Position numbers and translations under genes: made by a program. This document shows, piece by piece, positions 1-8,202 of a DNA stretch of 64,000 bases. Each line of letters begins with the position of its first letter. Within the stretch, counting starts at the first letter, position 1. The DNA comes from Sphaerisporangium corydalis. GTDB lineage: Bacteria; Actinomycetota; Actinomycetes; Streptosporangiales; Streptosporangiaceae. The notes under the pieces are model-generated. The model was not told the origin of the DNA, ran no database searches, and was given only the letters and a program-made list of their open reading frames with translations. Location of the stretch: positions 246,979-310,978 of the forward strand of contig NZ_JANZYP010000001.1 in NCBI RefSeq assembly GCF_025506355.1, given 5' to 3'.

Positions 1-917
1 AGGCCTGCGGTCCGGGGGACGGTCTCCGGCCCTTCCGTCCGGGAATCGGTTTCGGGCCACGGCACCATGTCCAGGAAGAGTGCGGCGGCCAGCAGGTCGG
101 CGCTTCCGCCTGGCGACAGCCGTCGTGCCGTGCACTGCCCGTCCAGTTCGGCGAGGGCCGCGCGGCCGGGGGCCGTGCCCGCTCCCCCCTCGGCCAGGAC
201 ACGCTCGGCGCCGGAGCGCACGACGCGCAGGCCTTCGGGGCCGCCGCGATGCAGGACGCAGGTGTCGTCCAGGAGGCTCATCACCTCCAGCAACGCGTCC
301 AGCCGGGCCACCTCCTCGGTGCGCCCGGCCGCCCTGGCACGGCGCAGTCGCGGCAGGGCGACCTCGATGACGTGCGGGAAGCCGGCCTCGGCCTCACCGC
401 CGGCGCCCCGCGCCCCGTACCGGCGCCGGGCCCGCTCGCCATGCGAGACCCGGCCCCCGGGGAGGTACCGGTCGGGCAGGGCGGCCAGGCCGGCCGCGCG
501 GCAGGCGGCCTCCCGCTCGTCGCCCGCGCCGACGGCGGCGGCGACCAGCAGCCCGAGCGCCCACAGCGCGCCCCGGTGGGTGTTCACCCCACGGGTGGTC
601 CGCAGCATGGCCACCTCGCCGGCACGGCCGAGCCGCCCCAGCTCCTCCCGCAGCTCGCGGAGCGCGGCGTCGGTGTTCGTTCGTGCGGCTGTGGCGGCGG
701 CGGATCGGAACGTGGGGCGCAGTGACTCGGCGGAGGCCAGGAGGAGCGGCAGGTTCATGTCGTGGTGGGCGCCCGGTCCTCGGCGGTCCGTCAGGCCGGG
801 CTTGGGAGTCAGCCACGCCTCCTGGCGGAGCGCCCGGACGGCCAGGCCGGCGAGCACGGCGGGGGACGGTCGCGACGCCCGTGAACGCGCCACGGGCCGG
901 TCACCGATGACGGTCAT
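1..917 (-). CDS. mdcB: Triphosphoribosyl-dephospho-CoA synthase MdcB (partial, runs off left edge)
   Basis: It makes the 2'-(5''-triphosphoribosyl)-3'-dephospho-CoA precursor of the prosthetic group of the malonate decarboxylase acyl carrier protein. The translated minus strand shows the family signature EAWLTPKPGLTDRRGPGAHHDM near residues 28-49, a helix-rich body, and LFLDMV near the visible end. About 305 codons are open without a stop, which is close to the usual family length, so only a short C-terminus should be missing. The start is the ATG at 915-917, 6 bases after the mdcA stop, so the two genes are very probably cotranscribed. The remaining mdc genes would lie beyond the left edge. 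Family identification is confident; the choice of MdcB over CitG-type paralogues rests on the mdcA neighbour. Confidence 0.85.
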   Translation of the reverse strand, partial: MTVIGDRPVARSRASRPSPAVLAGLAVRALRQEAWLTPKPGLTDRRGPGAHHDMNLPLLLASAESLRPTFRSAAATAARTNTDAALRELREELGRLGRAGEVAMLRTTRGVNTHRGALWALGLLVAAAVGAGDEREAACRAAGLAALPDRYLPGGRVSHGERARRRYGARGAGGEAEAGFPHVIEVALPRLRRARAAGRTEEVARLDALLEVMSLLDDTCVLHRGGPEGLRVVRSGAERVLAEGGAGTAPGRAALAELDGQCTARRLSPGGSADLLAAALFLDMVPWPETDSRTEGPETVPRTAG

Positions 918-923
918 CGCCGG

Positions 924-2576
924 TCACCACGTCCGGAACCCGGCGGGCGGATCGTACAGGCCGCCGGACCAGGCCACGAGGTCCTCGATGCCGCGAGCCG
1001 CCAGCAGGGAGCGGTCGGCCCTGCGGACGTCGACCTTGAGGTCCTCGGGCAGCGCCACCAGGCCGTCACGGCGCAGTTCCTCCACCCGCCGCTCGGTCAT
1101 GTCACGGCCGACCGGCGTGGCGCCCGCGATCGCGGCCAGCGCTTCGCATCGTTCGGACAGGCTGGTGGCCTTGTAGAGATAGGCGACCCCCTCCTCGGTC
1201 ACCACATGGCTGACGTCGTCGCCGTAGATCATGATCGGCGGGATGGGCATGCCGGCGTCCTTGCCGACCTGGATCGCGTCCAGGGACTCCACGAACGCCG
1301 GGGTGCCGCCGGAGCGGAAGGTCTGCGTGATCTGCACGACGAGCTTGCGCCCCCGCAGCGCGGGCGCCTCGCCGGTCGGCAGGCTCAGCCAGGCGGCGGA
1401 GGCGTGCCGGCGGCCGTGCGGATCGTGTCCCATGTTGGGGGCCCCGCCGAACCCGGCCAGGCGGCCCTCGGTGACCGTCGAGGAGTTCGCGCGCGCGTCG
1501 ATCTGCAGCGAGGAGCCGATGAACATGTCCACGGCGTACTGGCCCGCGAGCTGGCACAGTACCCGGTTGGACCGGAGCGATCCGTCCCTGCCGGTGAAGA
1601 ACACGTCCGGGCGGGCGGCGACGTATCGCTCGGTGCCCGGTTCCCCGCCGAAGCAGTGCACCGACTCGACCCAGCCGCTCTCGATGGCGGGGATCAGCGT
1701 CGGGTGCGGGTTGAGCGTCCAGTGCTTGCAGATCTTGCCGCGCAGGCCGAGCTCCTCGCCGTAGGTGGGCAGGATGAGCTCGATCGCGGCGGTGTCGTAG
1801 CCGATCCCGTGGTTCAGCGTGGTCACGCCGTGCCGTTCGTAGACGCCGCGCAGCGCCAGCATGGCCATGAGGATCTCCACCTGGCCGATGTGGCGGGGGT
1901 CGCGGGTGAACAACGGCTCCAGCGCGAACGGCCGGGGGCTCTCCACGACCAGGTCCACCCAGTCGCCGGGGATGTCCACCCGGGTCACGTGATCCACCAG
2001 CTCGTTGACCTGGACCAGGACCACGCCGTCGTGGAACGCCACCGCCTCGGCGATGGTCGGGGTGTCCTCGGTGGCCGGGCCGGTGTACAGGTTCCCGTCG
2101 CGGTCGGCCTGCTCGGCGCACAGCAGCGCGACGTCGGGGGTGAGGTCGACGAACATCCGCGCGTACAGCTCGACGTAGGTGTGGATCGCCCCGACGTCGA
2201 CCTTTCCGTCGGCGAGCAACTGCGCCATGCGCGTGCTCTGCGGGCCGGCGTAGGAGAAGTCGAGACGGCGGGCGACGCCGCGCTCGAAGACGTCGAGGTG
2301 CTCGCGCAGGCTGATCGAGGAGATCAGCAGGTGGAGGTCGTGGACCACCTCGGGATCGCAGCCGGCCAGCGCCTCGGCGAGGAAGTCCGCCTGTTTCTGG
2401 TTGTCGCCCTCCAGGGCCACCCGGTCGCCGGGACGCAGCAACGCCTGCAGGGCGTCGCGTATCCGCCCGGCGGCGAGGACCCGGCCGGAGGTGAGGGATC
2501 GCACCGCTTCCAGCCGCTCGCGCTTCGCGGTCCGCCGCTGGGTCCAGTCCCGGGTGACCGCCGTCGTGAGTATCAC
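924..2576 (-). CDS. mdcA: Malonate decarboxylase subunit alpha
   Basis: This is the acyl carrier protein transferase subunit. It swaps acetyl for malonyl on the carrier protein before decarboxylation in the cytoplasmic malonate decarboxylase complex. The protein aligns along its whole length with MdcA, from the N-terminal DWTQRRTAKRERL through NHGIGYDTAAIELILPTYG and CFGGEPGTERYV to the C-terminal EDLVAWSGGLYDPPAGFR. I chose the GTG at 2576, which has GGGGG about 6 bases upstream and gives 550 residues, the normal length. An in-frame TTG at 2618 would add 14 residues and put an AT-rich regulatory-looking patch inside the gene. mdcB follows after 6 bases. Confidence 0.93.
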   Translation of the reverse strand: MILTTAVTRDWTQRRTAKRERLEAVRSLTSGRVLAAGRIRDALQALLRPGDRVALEGDNQKQADFLAEALAGCDPEVVHDLHLLISSISLREHLDVFERGVARRLDFSYAGPQSTRMAQLLADGKVDVGAIHTYVELYARMFVDLTPDVALLCAEQADRDGNLYTGPATEDTPTIAEAVAFHDGVVLVQVNELVDHVTRVDIPGDWVDLVVESPRPFALEPLFTRDPRHIGQVEILMAMLALRGVYERHGVTTLNHGIGYDTAAIELILPTYGEELGLRGKICKHWTLNPHPTLIPAIESGWVESVHCFGGEPGTERYVAARPDVFFTGRDGSLRSNRVLCQLAGQYAVDMFIGSSLQIDARANSSTVTEGRLAGFGGAPNMGHDPHGRRHASAAWLSLPTGEAPALRGRKLVVQITQTFRSGGTPAFVESLDAIQVGKDAGMPIPPIMIYGDDVSHVVTEEGVAYLYKATSLSERCEALAAIAGATPVGRDMTERRVEELRRDGLVALPEDLKVDVRRADRSLLAARGIEDLVAWSGGLYDPPAGFRTW

Positions 2577-2615
2577 CAAAAGCCCCCAATTGCGCTCCTG
2601 GAGTCCGGTACCTCG

Positions 2616-2659
2616 CAAATGGGGAGAATTAACTCAAATACCAATAAAATCTCCCATTG
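2616..2659. promoter_or_regulatory. AT-rich imperfect inverted repeat before mdcA
   Basis: The only AT-rich patch in this divergent intergenic region carries CAAATGGGGAGA (2616-2627) and TCTCCCATTG (2650-2659), an imperfect inverted repeat with a 22-base gap. Its position between mdcA and the rightward hydrolase suits an operator or promoter, but no regulator gene is adjacent and no clean -35/-10 pair was assigned. Confidence 0.3.
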
Positions 2660-2793
2660 TACGAAACGGCAGGGCCGGGTTCCGGCAGATGCCCGCCCCG
2701 GTGCCGGGCGGGTGCCAGCGTCCTGCCAGGAGTCCGCCAGCCACGGCCGCCAGGCTCAGGCGTCAGGTCGGGAACGGCAGGAGGAGACGCGTG

Positions 2794-3636
2794 ATGGGCA
2801 GGAAGACGGCGGAGATCGCCTGGCGGAACGGCATGGTGGCCTCCCGGGACGGGACGGCGATCAGCTTCCTCAGCACCGGGCGCGGGCCGGGGCTGGTGGT
2901 GATCCCTGGCAACAACCGCCGCGCCCACCACTACGAGGCCCTGGCCCGCGAGCTGTCCGGGACGTTCACCGTCCACGTGATCGATCGGCGGGGCCGGGGG
3001 CTGAGCGGACCGCAGGGGCCGGGCTACCGGATCGACGACGAGGTGGACGACGCCCTCGCCGTGATGGACCACACCGGGACCGAGCTGCTCTTCGGGCACA
3101 GCTACGGCGGCCTGGCCGCCCTGCGCCTGGCGCTCAGGCGGCGCGTCGCGCGCCTGGTGGCGTACGAGCCGGGCGTCAGCGTCCACGGGTCGTTCGACGG
3201 GAGCTGGCTGCCGGAGTTCACCGCGCTGCTCGCCCAGGGCAGGAAGGGCGCCGCGATGGCCACGTTCCTCAAGCGCACCGGCCTGTCCCCGATCGGCGAC
3301 GCCCCGATGCCGGTGTTCCGGGTCCTGGCCTTCCTGCTGCTCCATGGGTCCGACGGTGCCGAGACCCGCGCGATGATGCCGACGACGCCGGCCGAGATGG
3401 GCGAGATCGTCCGCCTGGACGGAGACGGCCGCGAGTACGCGCGGATCACCTCCCCGGTCCTGCTGCTGGGCGGCTCCAAGAGCCCCGCGTACCTGACGAC
3501 CCCGCTGCTGGCGGACCTGGCCCGCGGCATGCCGGACGCCCGCCACCTGATCATGGAGGGCCTCGACCACAACGCGCCCGACCTGAACGCCCCCGCCGTG
3601 GTCGCCGGCCAGATCACGGCCTTCGCCCACTGGTGA
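2794..3636 (+). CDS. Alpha/beta-fold hydrolase
   Basis: A 280-residue cytoplasmic serine hydrolase of unknown substrate. GHSYGG at residues 101-106 is the nucleophile elbow (Ser103), an oxyanion-loop region lies at VVIPGNNRR, and a late His sits in EGLDHNAP, completing a plausible triad. There is no signal peptide or membrane segment. The start is the ATG at 2794, behind GAGGAG at 2781-2786; a GTG directly before it is an alternative. It is divergent from mdcA with a 217-base gap, and nothing links it to malonate metabolism. The family is certain; the reaction is not predictable. Confidence 0.85.
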   Translation: MGRKTAEIAWRNGMVASRDGTAISFLSTGRGPGLVVIPGNNRRAHHYEALARELSGTFTVHVIDRRGRGLSGPQGPGYRIDDEVDDALAVMDHTGTELLFGHSYGGLAALRLALRRRVARLVAYEPGVSVHGSFDGSWLPEFTALLAQGRKGAAMATFLKRTGLSPIGDAPMPVFRVLAFLLLHGSDGAETRAMMPTTPAEMGEIVRLDGDGREYARITSPVLLLGGSKSPAYLTTPLLADLARGMPDARHLIMEGLDHNAPDLNAPAVVAGQITAFAHW

Positions 3637-3774
3637 GCCCCCGGGGTCTCCCGACCGCCCCGCCCGGTTCGTCCGTCTGAGGGAACCCGTTGCGTACCTG
3701 ATCATCCGTCACCGATGATGGGGCCGGATCCATCCGCAGGTTCGTCGATCGTGCAGATGATCGGGAGGCCGGAG

Positions 3775-4683
3775 ATGAGCACGCGCGTCTTGGTCGTGGC
3801 CCTGTCCGGGGTCGTCGCCGTGCTCCTGGTGGTGATCGTCATCCTGGTCGCCGGTCGCGGTGACGGCGGAGAGCGGGCCTCGGCCCCTCGGACGGCCACC
3901 CCGGCGACCGTGACCGCCACCCCGGCGTCACCCGCCCCGGTGACCCCGGCGCCTGTGCGGAGCTGGGACAAGGGACGGTGCCTGGACGTGGTGGCCGTCG
4001 AGGACACCCCGGGCCCCGCCGGCGTGGTGCCCTGCGAGTCCCCCGGGGCGCGGTCGAAGATCATCGCCCTGGCCGCGAACGCGCCGGCCGGATGCCCGCC
4101 GCCGACCGACGCCTCCCGCGAGGTCCCGGCCGCCGCCGGCGGGACCGAGGGGCGCGGCGCCTGCCTGCGCAACCTCGCCGGCCCGCATGCCGGCGATCCG
4201 GGCAAGGGCGGCGGCATCCTGCGCGTCGGCGACTGCGTCTACATCGCCGAGCCGTCCGACACCAAGGACACCCACCCCCAGGAACGCCCCTGCACCGACA
4301 AATGGGGCCCGGGCAAGATCTACGGCTTCTACAAGAAGAAGTCGCAGTGCAAGTACCCCAGCGGCTATTACGACGACCATTACACCAATCGTCGCGACCA
4401 CTCCAGCAAGCCCGTCATCTGCACCACAGAGGGCTATGACGTCGTGGACCCCGGCGCGCACTACGCCAAGGGCATCTGCGTGCGCAAGCCACGGACCTTC
4501 GCCAGTGGCCTGCCGGGCGCGCGGACCGTCGTCGGGGACCTGGACAAGATCTCGTGCGGCGCCAAGAAGGCGTGGTCCAAGGTCGTCGCCACCGTGAGCC
4601 ACTCGGAATGCCCGAGGGGCACGACGAGCACGCTGGTCGACACCCACTGGTACCCCAGCACCACCTGCCTGCGAAAACTGTGA
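3775..4683 (+). CDS. Membrane-anchored extracellular Cys-rich protein, LppU-like
   Basis: A 302-residue protein with an N-terminal hydrophobic anchor (about residues 4-26, rich in Val and Leu), then a Pro/Thr/Ala-rich spacer to about residue 68, then an exported domain with many cysteines. Patterns such as GRCLDVVAVED...VPCE and VGDCVYIAE...RPC recur, as in the LppU/SCO3897-type exported proteins of actinomycetes, whose function is unknown. The start ATG at 3775 has GGGAGG at 3763-3768; upstream in-frame ATGs lack a ribosome site. The paired cysteines suggest disulfides outside the membrane. It has no obvious operon partner. The LppU label is tentative; export is well supported. Confidence 0.7.
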   Translation: MSTRVLVVALSGVVAVLLVVIVILVAGRGDGGERASAPRTATPATVTATPASPAPVTPAPVRSWDKGRCLDVVAVEDTPGPAGVVPCESPGARSKIIALAANAPAGCPPPTDASREVPAAAGGTEGRGACLRNLAGPHAGDPGKGGGILRVGDCVYIAEPSDTKDTHPQERPCTDKWGPGKIYGFYKKKSQCKYPSGYYDDHYTNRRDHSSKPVICTTEGYDVVDPGAHYAKGICVRKPRTFASGLPGARTVVGDLDKISCGAKKAWSKVVATVSHSECPRGTTSTLVDTHWYPSTTCLRKL

Positions 4684-4706
4684 TCCCACGCCCAAAGTGA
4701 CCGGAT

Positions 4707-4723
4707 CGGCCCGCGGCGGGCCG
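4707..4723 (+). terminator. GC-rich hairpin, possible terminator
   Basis: CGGCCCG (4707-4713) pairs perfectly with CGGGCCG (4717-4723) around a 3-base loop, 24 bases after the preceding stop codon. There is no T-tract, as is common for actinomycete hairpins. A TTGACT hexamer, a candidate -35 box for the next gene, follows at 4729-4734. Confidence 0.4.
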
Positions 4724-4784
4724 GCCCGTTGACTAGGAGTGACAGGGACAGGATGAAATGCCCGCCACGACCTACCCTTGGACC

Positions 4785-5648
4785 ATGGCGACAGGAAGTG
4801 AACTGGGCGAATACCTGCGGATACGCCGTGAGAGGCTGCGTCCCGGCGATGTCGGGCTGCCCAGCGGGGTCCGCCGCCGGGTCCCCGGCCTGCGGCGCGA
4901 GGAGGTGGCGCTGCTCGCCGGCATCAGCATGGAGTACTACCTGCGCCTGGAGCAGGGCCGCGACCAGCATCCCTCCGGCCAGGTCATCGACAGCATCGCC
5001 CGCGCCCTGCAACTCGAGCCCGACGCCGAGACCCACCTGCGGCGGCTGGCCCGGCCGGCGCCCAGGACCGCCCGGCGCAGGACCCCCCGGCCCGAGCGGT
5101 GCAGCGTGAGCGTGCAGAATTTGATCGACAACTGGACGACCACGCCCGCCCTGGTCCACGGCCGCTACATGACCACTCTGGGCGCCAACGCGATGGCCGT
5201 GGCGCTGAGCCCGTTCTTCTCCCCCGGCGTCAACCACCTGCGCGCCGCGTTCGTCGAGCCGGAGATGCGGGAGTTCTACCGCGACTGGGATGACATGACG
5301 GCCAAGGCGGTCGGCTACCTGCGGTCGGTCATCGGCGCCTCGGTCGACGACCCCCGGCTGGTCGAGCTGATCGGCGAGCTCAGCCTGGGCAGCGAGCGCT
5401 TCCGGACCCTGTGGGCCCGCCAGGACGCGCGCCAGAAGACCAGCGGGATCACCCGCGTGCTCCACCCGCAGGTCGGGGCCCTCGATCTGCACTACGAGAA
5501 GCTGGCGCTCCCGGGCGCGCCCGGCCAGATGCTGGTCACCTACCACGCCGAGCCCGGCTCCCCCTCCCACGAAGGGCTGCAGCTCCTCGCGCACCTGGCC
5601 ACGCCTCGCGCCCAGGACCCGGTCCTGGCGTCGCGCACGCTGCGCTGA
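4785..5648 (+). CDS. MmyB-type XRE family transcriptional regulator
   Basis: A cytoplasmic DNA-binding protein of 287 residues. The N-terminal XRE helix-turn-helix has the family pattern RRVPGLRREEVALLAGISMEYYLRLEQGR at about residues 33-61. The C-terminal two thirds match the MmyB-like ligand-binding (PAS-like) domain, with VHGRYMTTLGANAMA, a FYRDWDDM motif and a terminal YHAEPGSPSHEGLQLL. I prefer the ATG at 4785, where homology starts; an ATG at 4758 with AGGA before it would add nine residues. Such regulators usually control a neighbouring reductase or dehydrogenase gene. Here the adjacent downstream material is only a gene remnant, so the target may have been lost. Confidence 0.88.
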   Translation: MATGSELGEYLRIRRERLRPGDVGLPSGVRRRVPGLRREEVALLAGISMEYYLRLEQGRDQHPSGQVIDSIARALQLEPDAETHLRRLARPAPRTARRRTPRPERCSVSVQNLIDNWTTTPALVHGRYMTTLGANAMAVALSPFFSPGVNHLRAAFVEPEMREFYRDWDDMTAKAVGYLRSVIGASVDDPRLVELIGELSLGSERFRTLWARQDARQKTSGITRVLHPQVGALDLHYEKLALPGAPGQMLVTYHAEPGSPSHEGLQLLAHLATPRAQDPVLASRTLR

Positions 5649-5779
5649 CCGACCCCGCCTTCGGCGACGACGAGTTCGGGGTGGGTTTCGCCTACGTCGC
5701 CAACCGCATGATCGGCCACGGAGACGCCCGCGCCGGCCGCCTGGTCACGGCGGTCCGTGAGTGTCTGCACGGCGCCTGA
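5645..5779 (+). pseudogene. C-terminal remnant of a serine hydrolase (beta-lactamase family)
   Basis: In a frame different from the regulator that ends at 5648, the bases encode DPAFGDDEFGVGFAYVANRM followed by a GDARAGRLVTAV segment and a stop at 5779. This is the characteristic C-terminal tail of class C beta-lactamase-like serine hydrolases (GFGYVMNRM...DPRARALVDAVY). The remaining roughly 350 residues, including the SxxK and YxN motifs, are absent, and no start or ribosome site precedes it. It is best read as the scar of a deletion that joined the gene tail to the end of the XRE regulator. Confidence 0.6.
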
Positions 5780-5800
5780 CCCCGGACGGCCCGAAGGGTG

Positions 5801-6865
5801 TCAGGACGGGCGGCGGCGGATCCATCGGAAGCAGAGGGCCGTGACGCCGAGGGTGAGCAGGGCGTAGACGCCGGTCTCGAGCCACTGGAAGGGCCAGAAG
5901 CGGCTGTCGGGCTGGTAGGTGACCTCCTGCCGGTAGCCGAGCCGTTTCATCTCGGCCACGCACGCCGAGAGCCATGACGGCGCGGGGCGGGGCCTCGGCG
6001 GCGCGGCGTCGGGCGGCGGGCGGTCGTCGCCGCCGCCCGGCGCGCAGACGGAGGTGGGCAGGGGGACGAGTTCGACGGTGTGCCCGGAGGCGTCGACGGT
6101 GCGGCTGGACAGGATCCAGCGGTCGGTGCCGCTCACCTGGACCCGTACCAGCACGGAGCGGTCCTCCGGTGTGCCGATGCCCTCCACGTCCAGGGCGGTG
6201 ATCTCGCTGAGGGTACGGACGGGCGGCAGGAGATGGGGCCGGACCAGCAGCGGCATGGCGACCTGGACGGCGGTGAACAGGGCCAGGGTGACGGCCATGG
6301 CGGGCAGGGTGCGGCGGACCACCATCCCCGTGGCCACGCCGAGGGCGAAGGCGAAGGCCGCGTACCCGATGGGGACGACGCCGCGCGCGGCGAACAGCAG
6401 CGGAGTCATCCGAGGGACGTCCTGGGCGGCCGCCTCGTCGAGAGGGCCGGCCCACAGGGTCACCAGGAGGGCGCTCACGCCCGCGACGGCCATGGCGGCC
6501 AGGCCGGGGAGCGCGAGTTTGACGGTCAGCCAGCGGGTGCGGGTGACGCTCTGGTTCCACACCAGCCGGTGGGTGCCGCCCTCCAGCTCGCGGGCGATCA
6601 GCGGCGCGCCCCAGAAGAGCCCGATGAGCGCCGGCAGGACCAGCACGATGAGGGAGACGACGAGGAAGACGTCCTGTTTGGTGCGGAAGAACAACTGGCC
6701 GAATTCCACGCAGTCGCGGCTCCCGGCGACGCAGGCGGCGAGCCCGGCGGAGTACTCGTCGGCCAGGCCCGGCCCGGTGAGGCCGAGGACGACAGCCAGG
6801 GCCGCCAGCGCGGCGAACGCCACGGCCGCCGAGACGCGGAACTGCCGCCAGGTGAGCCAGATCAT
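5801..6865 (-). CDS. ABC transporter permease
   Basis: A 354-residue integral membrane protein starting MIWLTWRQFR, a typical opening of actinomycete ABC-2-like permeases partnered with YtrA-type regulators. About six hydrophobic segments are visible (near residues 13-31, 69-92, 120-140, 165-185, 196-215 and 325-345), with a large extracytoplasmic loop between the last two. Its ATG overlaps the stop of the upstream ATPase gene (shared ATGA at 6862-6865), which indicates translational coupling. It should form the channel of a small exporter with that ATPase. The substrate is unknown; antibiotic or cell-envelope stress export is the usual role of such systems. Confidence 0.87.
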   Translation of the reverse strand: MIWLTWRQFRVSAAVAFAALAALAVVLGLTGPGLADEYSAGLAACVAGSRDCVEFGQLFFRTKQDVFLVVSLIVLVLPALIGLFWGAPLIARELEGGTHRLVWNQSVTRTRWLTVKLALPGLAAMAVAGVSALLVTLWAGPLDEAAAQDVPRMTPLLFAARGVVPIGYAAFAFALGVATGMVVRRTLPAMAVTLALFTAVQVAMPLLVRPHLLPPVRTLSEITALDVEGIGTPEDRSVLVRVQVSGTDRWILSSRTVDASGHTVELVPLPTSVCAPGGGDDRPPPDAAPPRPRPAPSWLSACVAEMKRLGYRQEVTYQPDSRFWPFQWLETGVYALLTLGVTALCFRWIRRRPS

Positions 6866-7755
6866 CGCTGGATCTCCAGGACGGGCCGGGGGGCGGCGGC
6901 GGGAGGAGGCGTGTCCATGTAGGCCAGGACGAGGTCTTCCAGGCTGACCTGACTGACGGTCCACGCGGGGTCGAGGATCGGCGCGGTGGTGCGGACGATG
7001 AGGGTGCTCTGCCGGTCGGTGTGGCTGGCGGAGACGACGTGCTGGTCGGCGGGCAGCCGGCCGGGGTCGCGGCGGGGGCCGGTGAGCCGGTGGTGGGTGG
7101 CCAGCAGCTCCTCGGCGTCCCCGGAGATCCGCAGGCGGGAACCGGCCAGCACGATCAGGTGGTCGCACGTCCGTTCCAGGTCGGAGACCAGGTGGGAGGA
7201 GAACACCACGCTGAGCTCCTGGTCGGCGACGGCCTCCATCAGGCCGCGCATGAACTCGCGGCGGGCCAGCGGGTCGAGCGCGGACACCGGTTCGTCAAGG
7301 ATCAGCAGCTCGGGCCGTTTGGCGATGCCCAGGGTGAGGGCGAGCTGGGCGCGCTGGCCGCCGGAGAGCCGTCCCGCCCGGCGGGCGGGATCCAGGCCGA
7401 GCCGTTCGACGCGCCGCCGGGCCAGCTCGTGGTCCCAGGTGGGGTTGAGCCGGGCGCCCAGCCGCAGGTGGTCGGCGATGCTCAATCCGGGGTAGAGCGG
7501 GGTGTCCTGGGCGACGTAGCCGACCTTGGCCAGTTGCGCGGGGCCGGCGGCGGGGGTGCCGCCGAGCACGGTGATGGTGCCCGAGGTCGGCGCGATCTGG
7601 CCGCAGGCCAGGCTGAGCAGCGTGGTCTTCCCGGCTCCGTTGGGGCCCACCAGTCCCACGACGCGCCCGGCGGGGACCTCCAGGGTGAGGTCCGACAGCG
7701 CCCAGCGCCTGCCGTACTTCTTGCCCAGTCCCTGTGCGGCCACGACGGCGGTCAC
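6862..7755 (-). CDS. ABC transporter ATP-binding protein
   Basis: A 297-residue nucleotide-binding subunit. Walker A is GPNGAGKTT at about residues 42-50, the Q-loop is near GYVAQDTPLYPG, the signature is LSGGQRAQLAL, Walker B is ELLILDEPVSALDPLARRE, and the switch His is in VFSSHLVSD. The C-terminal 70 residues form a variable domain. The GTG start at 7755 has AGGAGG about 7 bases upstream and overlaps the GntR stop (GTGA at 7752-7755). An upstream in-frame start would lie inside the GntR gene and is unlikely. It is the middle gene of the regulator-ATPase-permease operon and powers the permease encoded by the next gene. Confidence 0.93.
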   Translation of the reverse strand: MTAVVAAQGLGKKYGRRWALSDLTLEVPAGRVVGLVGPNGAGKTTLLSLACGQIAPTSGTITVLGGTPAAGPAQLAKVGYVAQDTPLYPGLSIADHLRLGARLNPTWDHELARRRVERLGLDPARRAGRLSGGQRAQLALTLGIAKRPELLILDEPVSALDPLARREFMRGLMEAVADQELSVVFSSHLVSDLERTCDHLIVLAGSRLRISGDAEELLATHHRLTGPRRDPGRLPADQHVVSASHTDRQSTLIVRTTAPILDPAWTVSQVSLEDLVLAYMDTPPPAAAPRPVLEIQR

Positions 7756-8144
7756 GCTATTTCCTCCTGGGCGGCGGTACGAAAGGTCGCCGTGAACAAC
7801 GCCTCGATGCTCTCGTCGTCCATACCGGCCCGCCTGGCCTTGGCCAGCCACCGCCGCAGCTCCAGGCGCAGCGGGCCGTGCGCGGCCAGCGAGGCGTCGG
7901 TCAGCGTCGTGGTCACGAACGTCCCCACGCCCGGCCGGGCGGCCACCAGGCCCTCGTGCTCCAGTTCCCGGTAAGCCTTGAGCACCGTGTTCGGGTTGAT
8001 GGCCAACTGGGTCACCACCTCCTTGACCGTCGGAAGCTGATCTCCCTCACCCAGCAGGCCCAGTCGCATCGCCTGCCGCACCTGCCGGACCAGTTGCAGA
8101 TACGGCGACAGGCCCGACCGGTCGTCCAGGTGGAACTCGATCAT
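7752..8144 (-). CDS. GntR family regulator, YtrA subfamily
   Basis: A 130-residue DNA-binding protein with an N-terminal winged helix (SPYLQLVRQVRQAMRLGLL...GDQLPTVKEVVTQLAINPNTVLKAYRELE) and a short C-terminal helix pair, the size and layout of the YtrA subfamily. These repressors autoregulate the ABC operon in which they are encoded, and here the gene is first in such an operon. The start at 8144 is an ATG directly preceded by a GTG, with GGGAA nearby; an ATG at 8156 is also possible. A direct/inverted repeat region lies immediately upstream at 8159-8173. Confidence 0.9.
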   Translation of the reverse strand: MIEFHLDDRSGLSPYLQLVRQVRQAMRLGLLGEGDQLPTVKEVVTQLAINPNTVLKAYRELEHEGLVAARPGVGTFVTTTLTDASLAAHGPLRLELRRWLAKARRAGMDDESIEALFTATFRTAAQEEIA

Positions 8145-8158
8145 CACGATTCCCATTC

Positions 8159-8173
8159 ATCTAGTTATCTAGT
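8159..8173. promoter_or_regulatory. Candidate YtrA-type operator
   Basis: Two copies of ATCTAGT occur at 8159-8165 and 8167-8173 and contain the near-palindrome CTAGTTATCTAG. They lie 15 bases or less upstream of the GntR start and overlap its probable promoter, the expected place for autorepression. Confidence 0.45.
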
Positions 8174-8202
8174 GCCATAAGTCGCATAATCGGATGCCCG
8201 TG

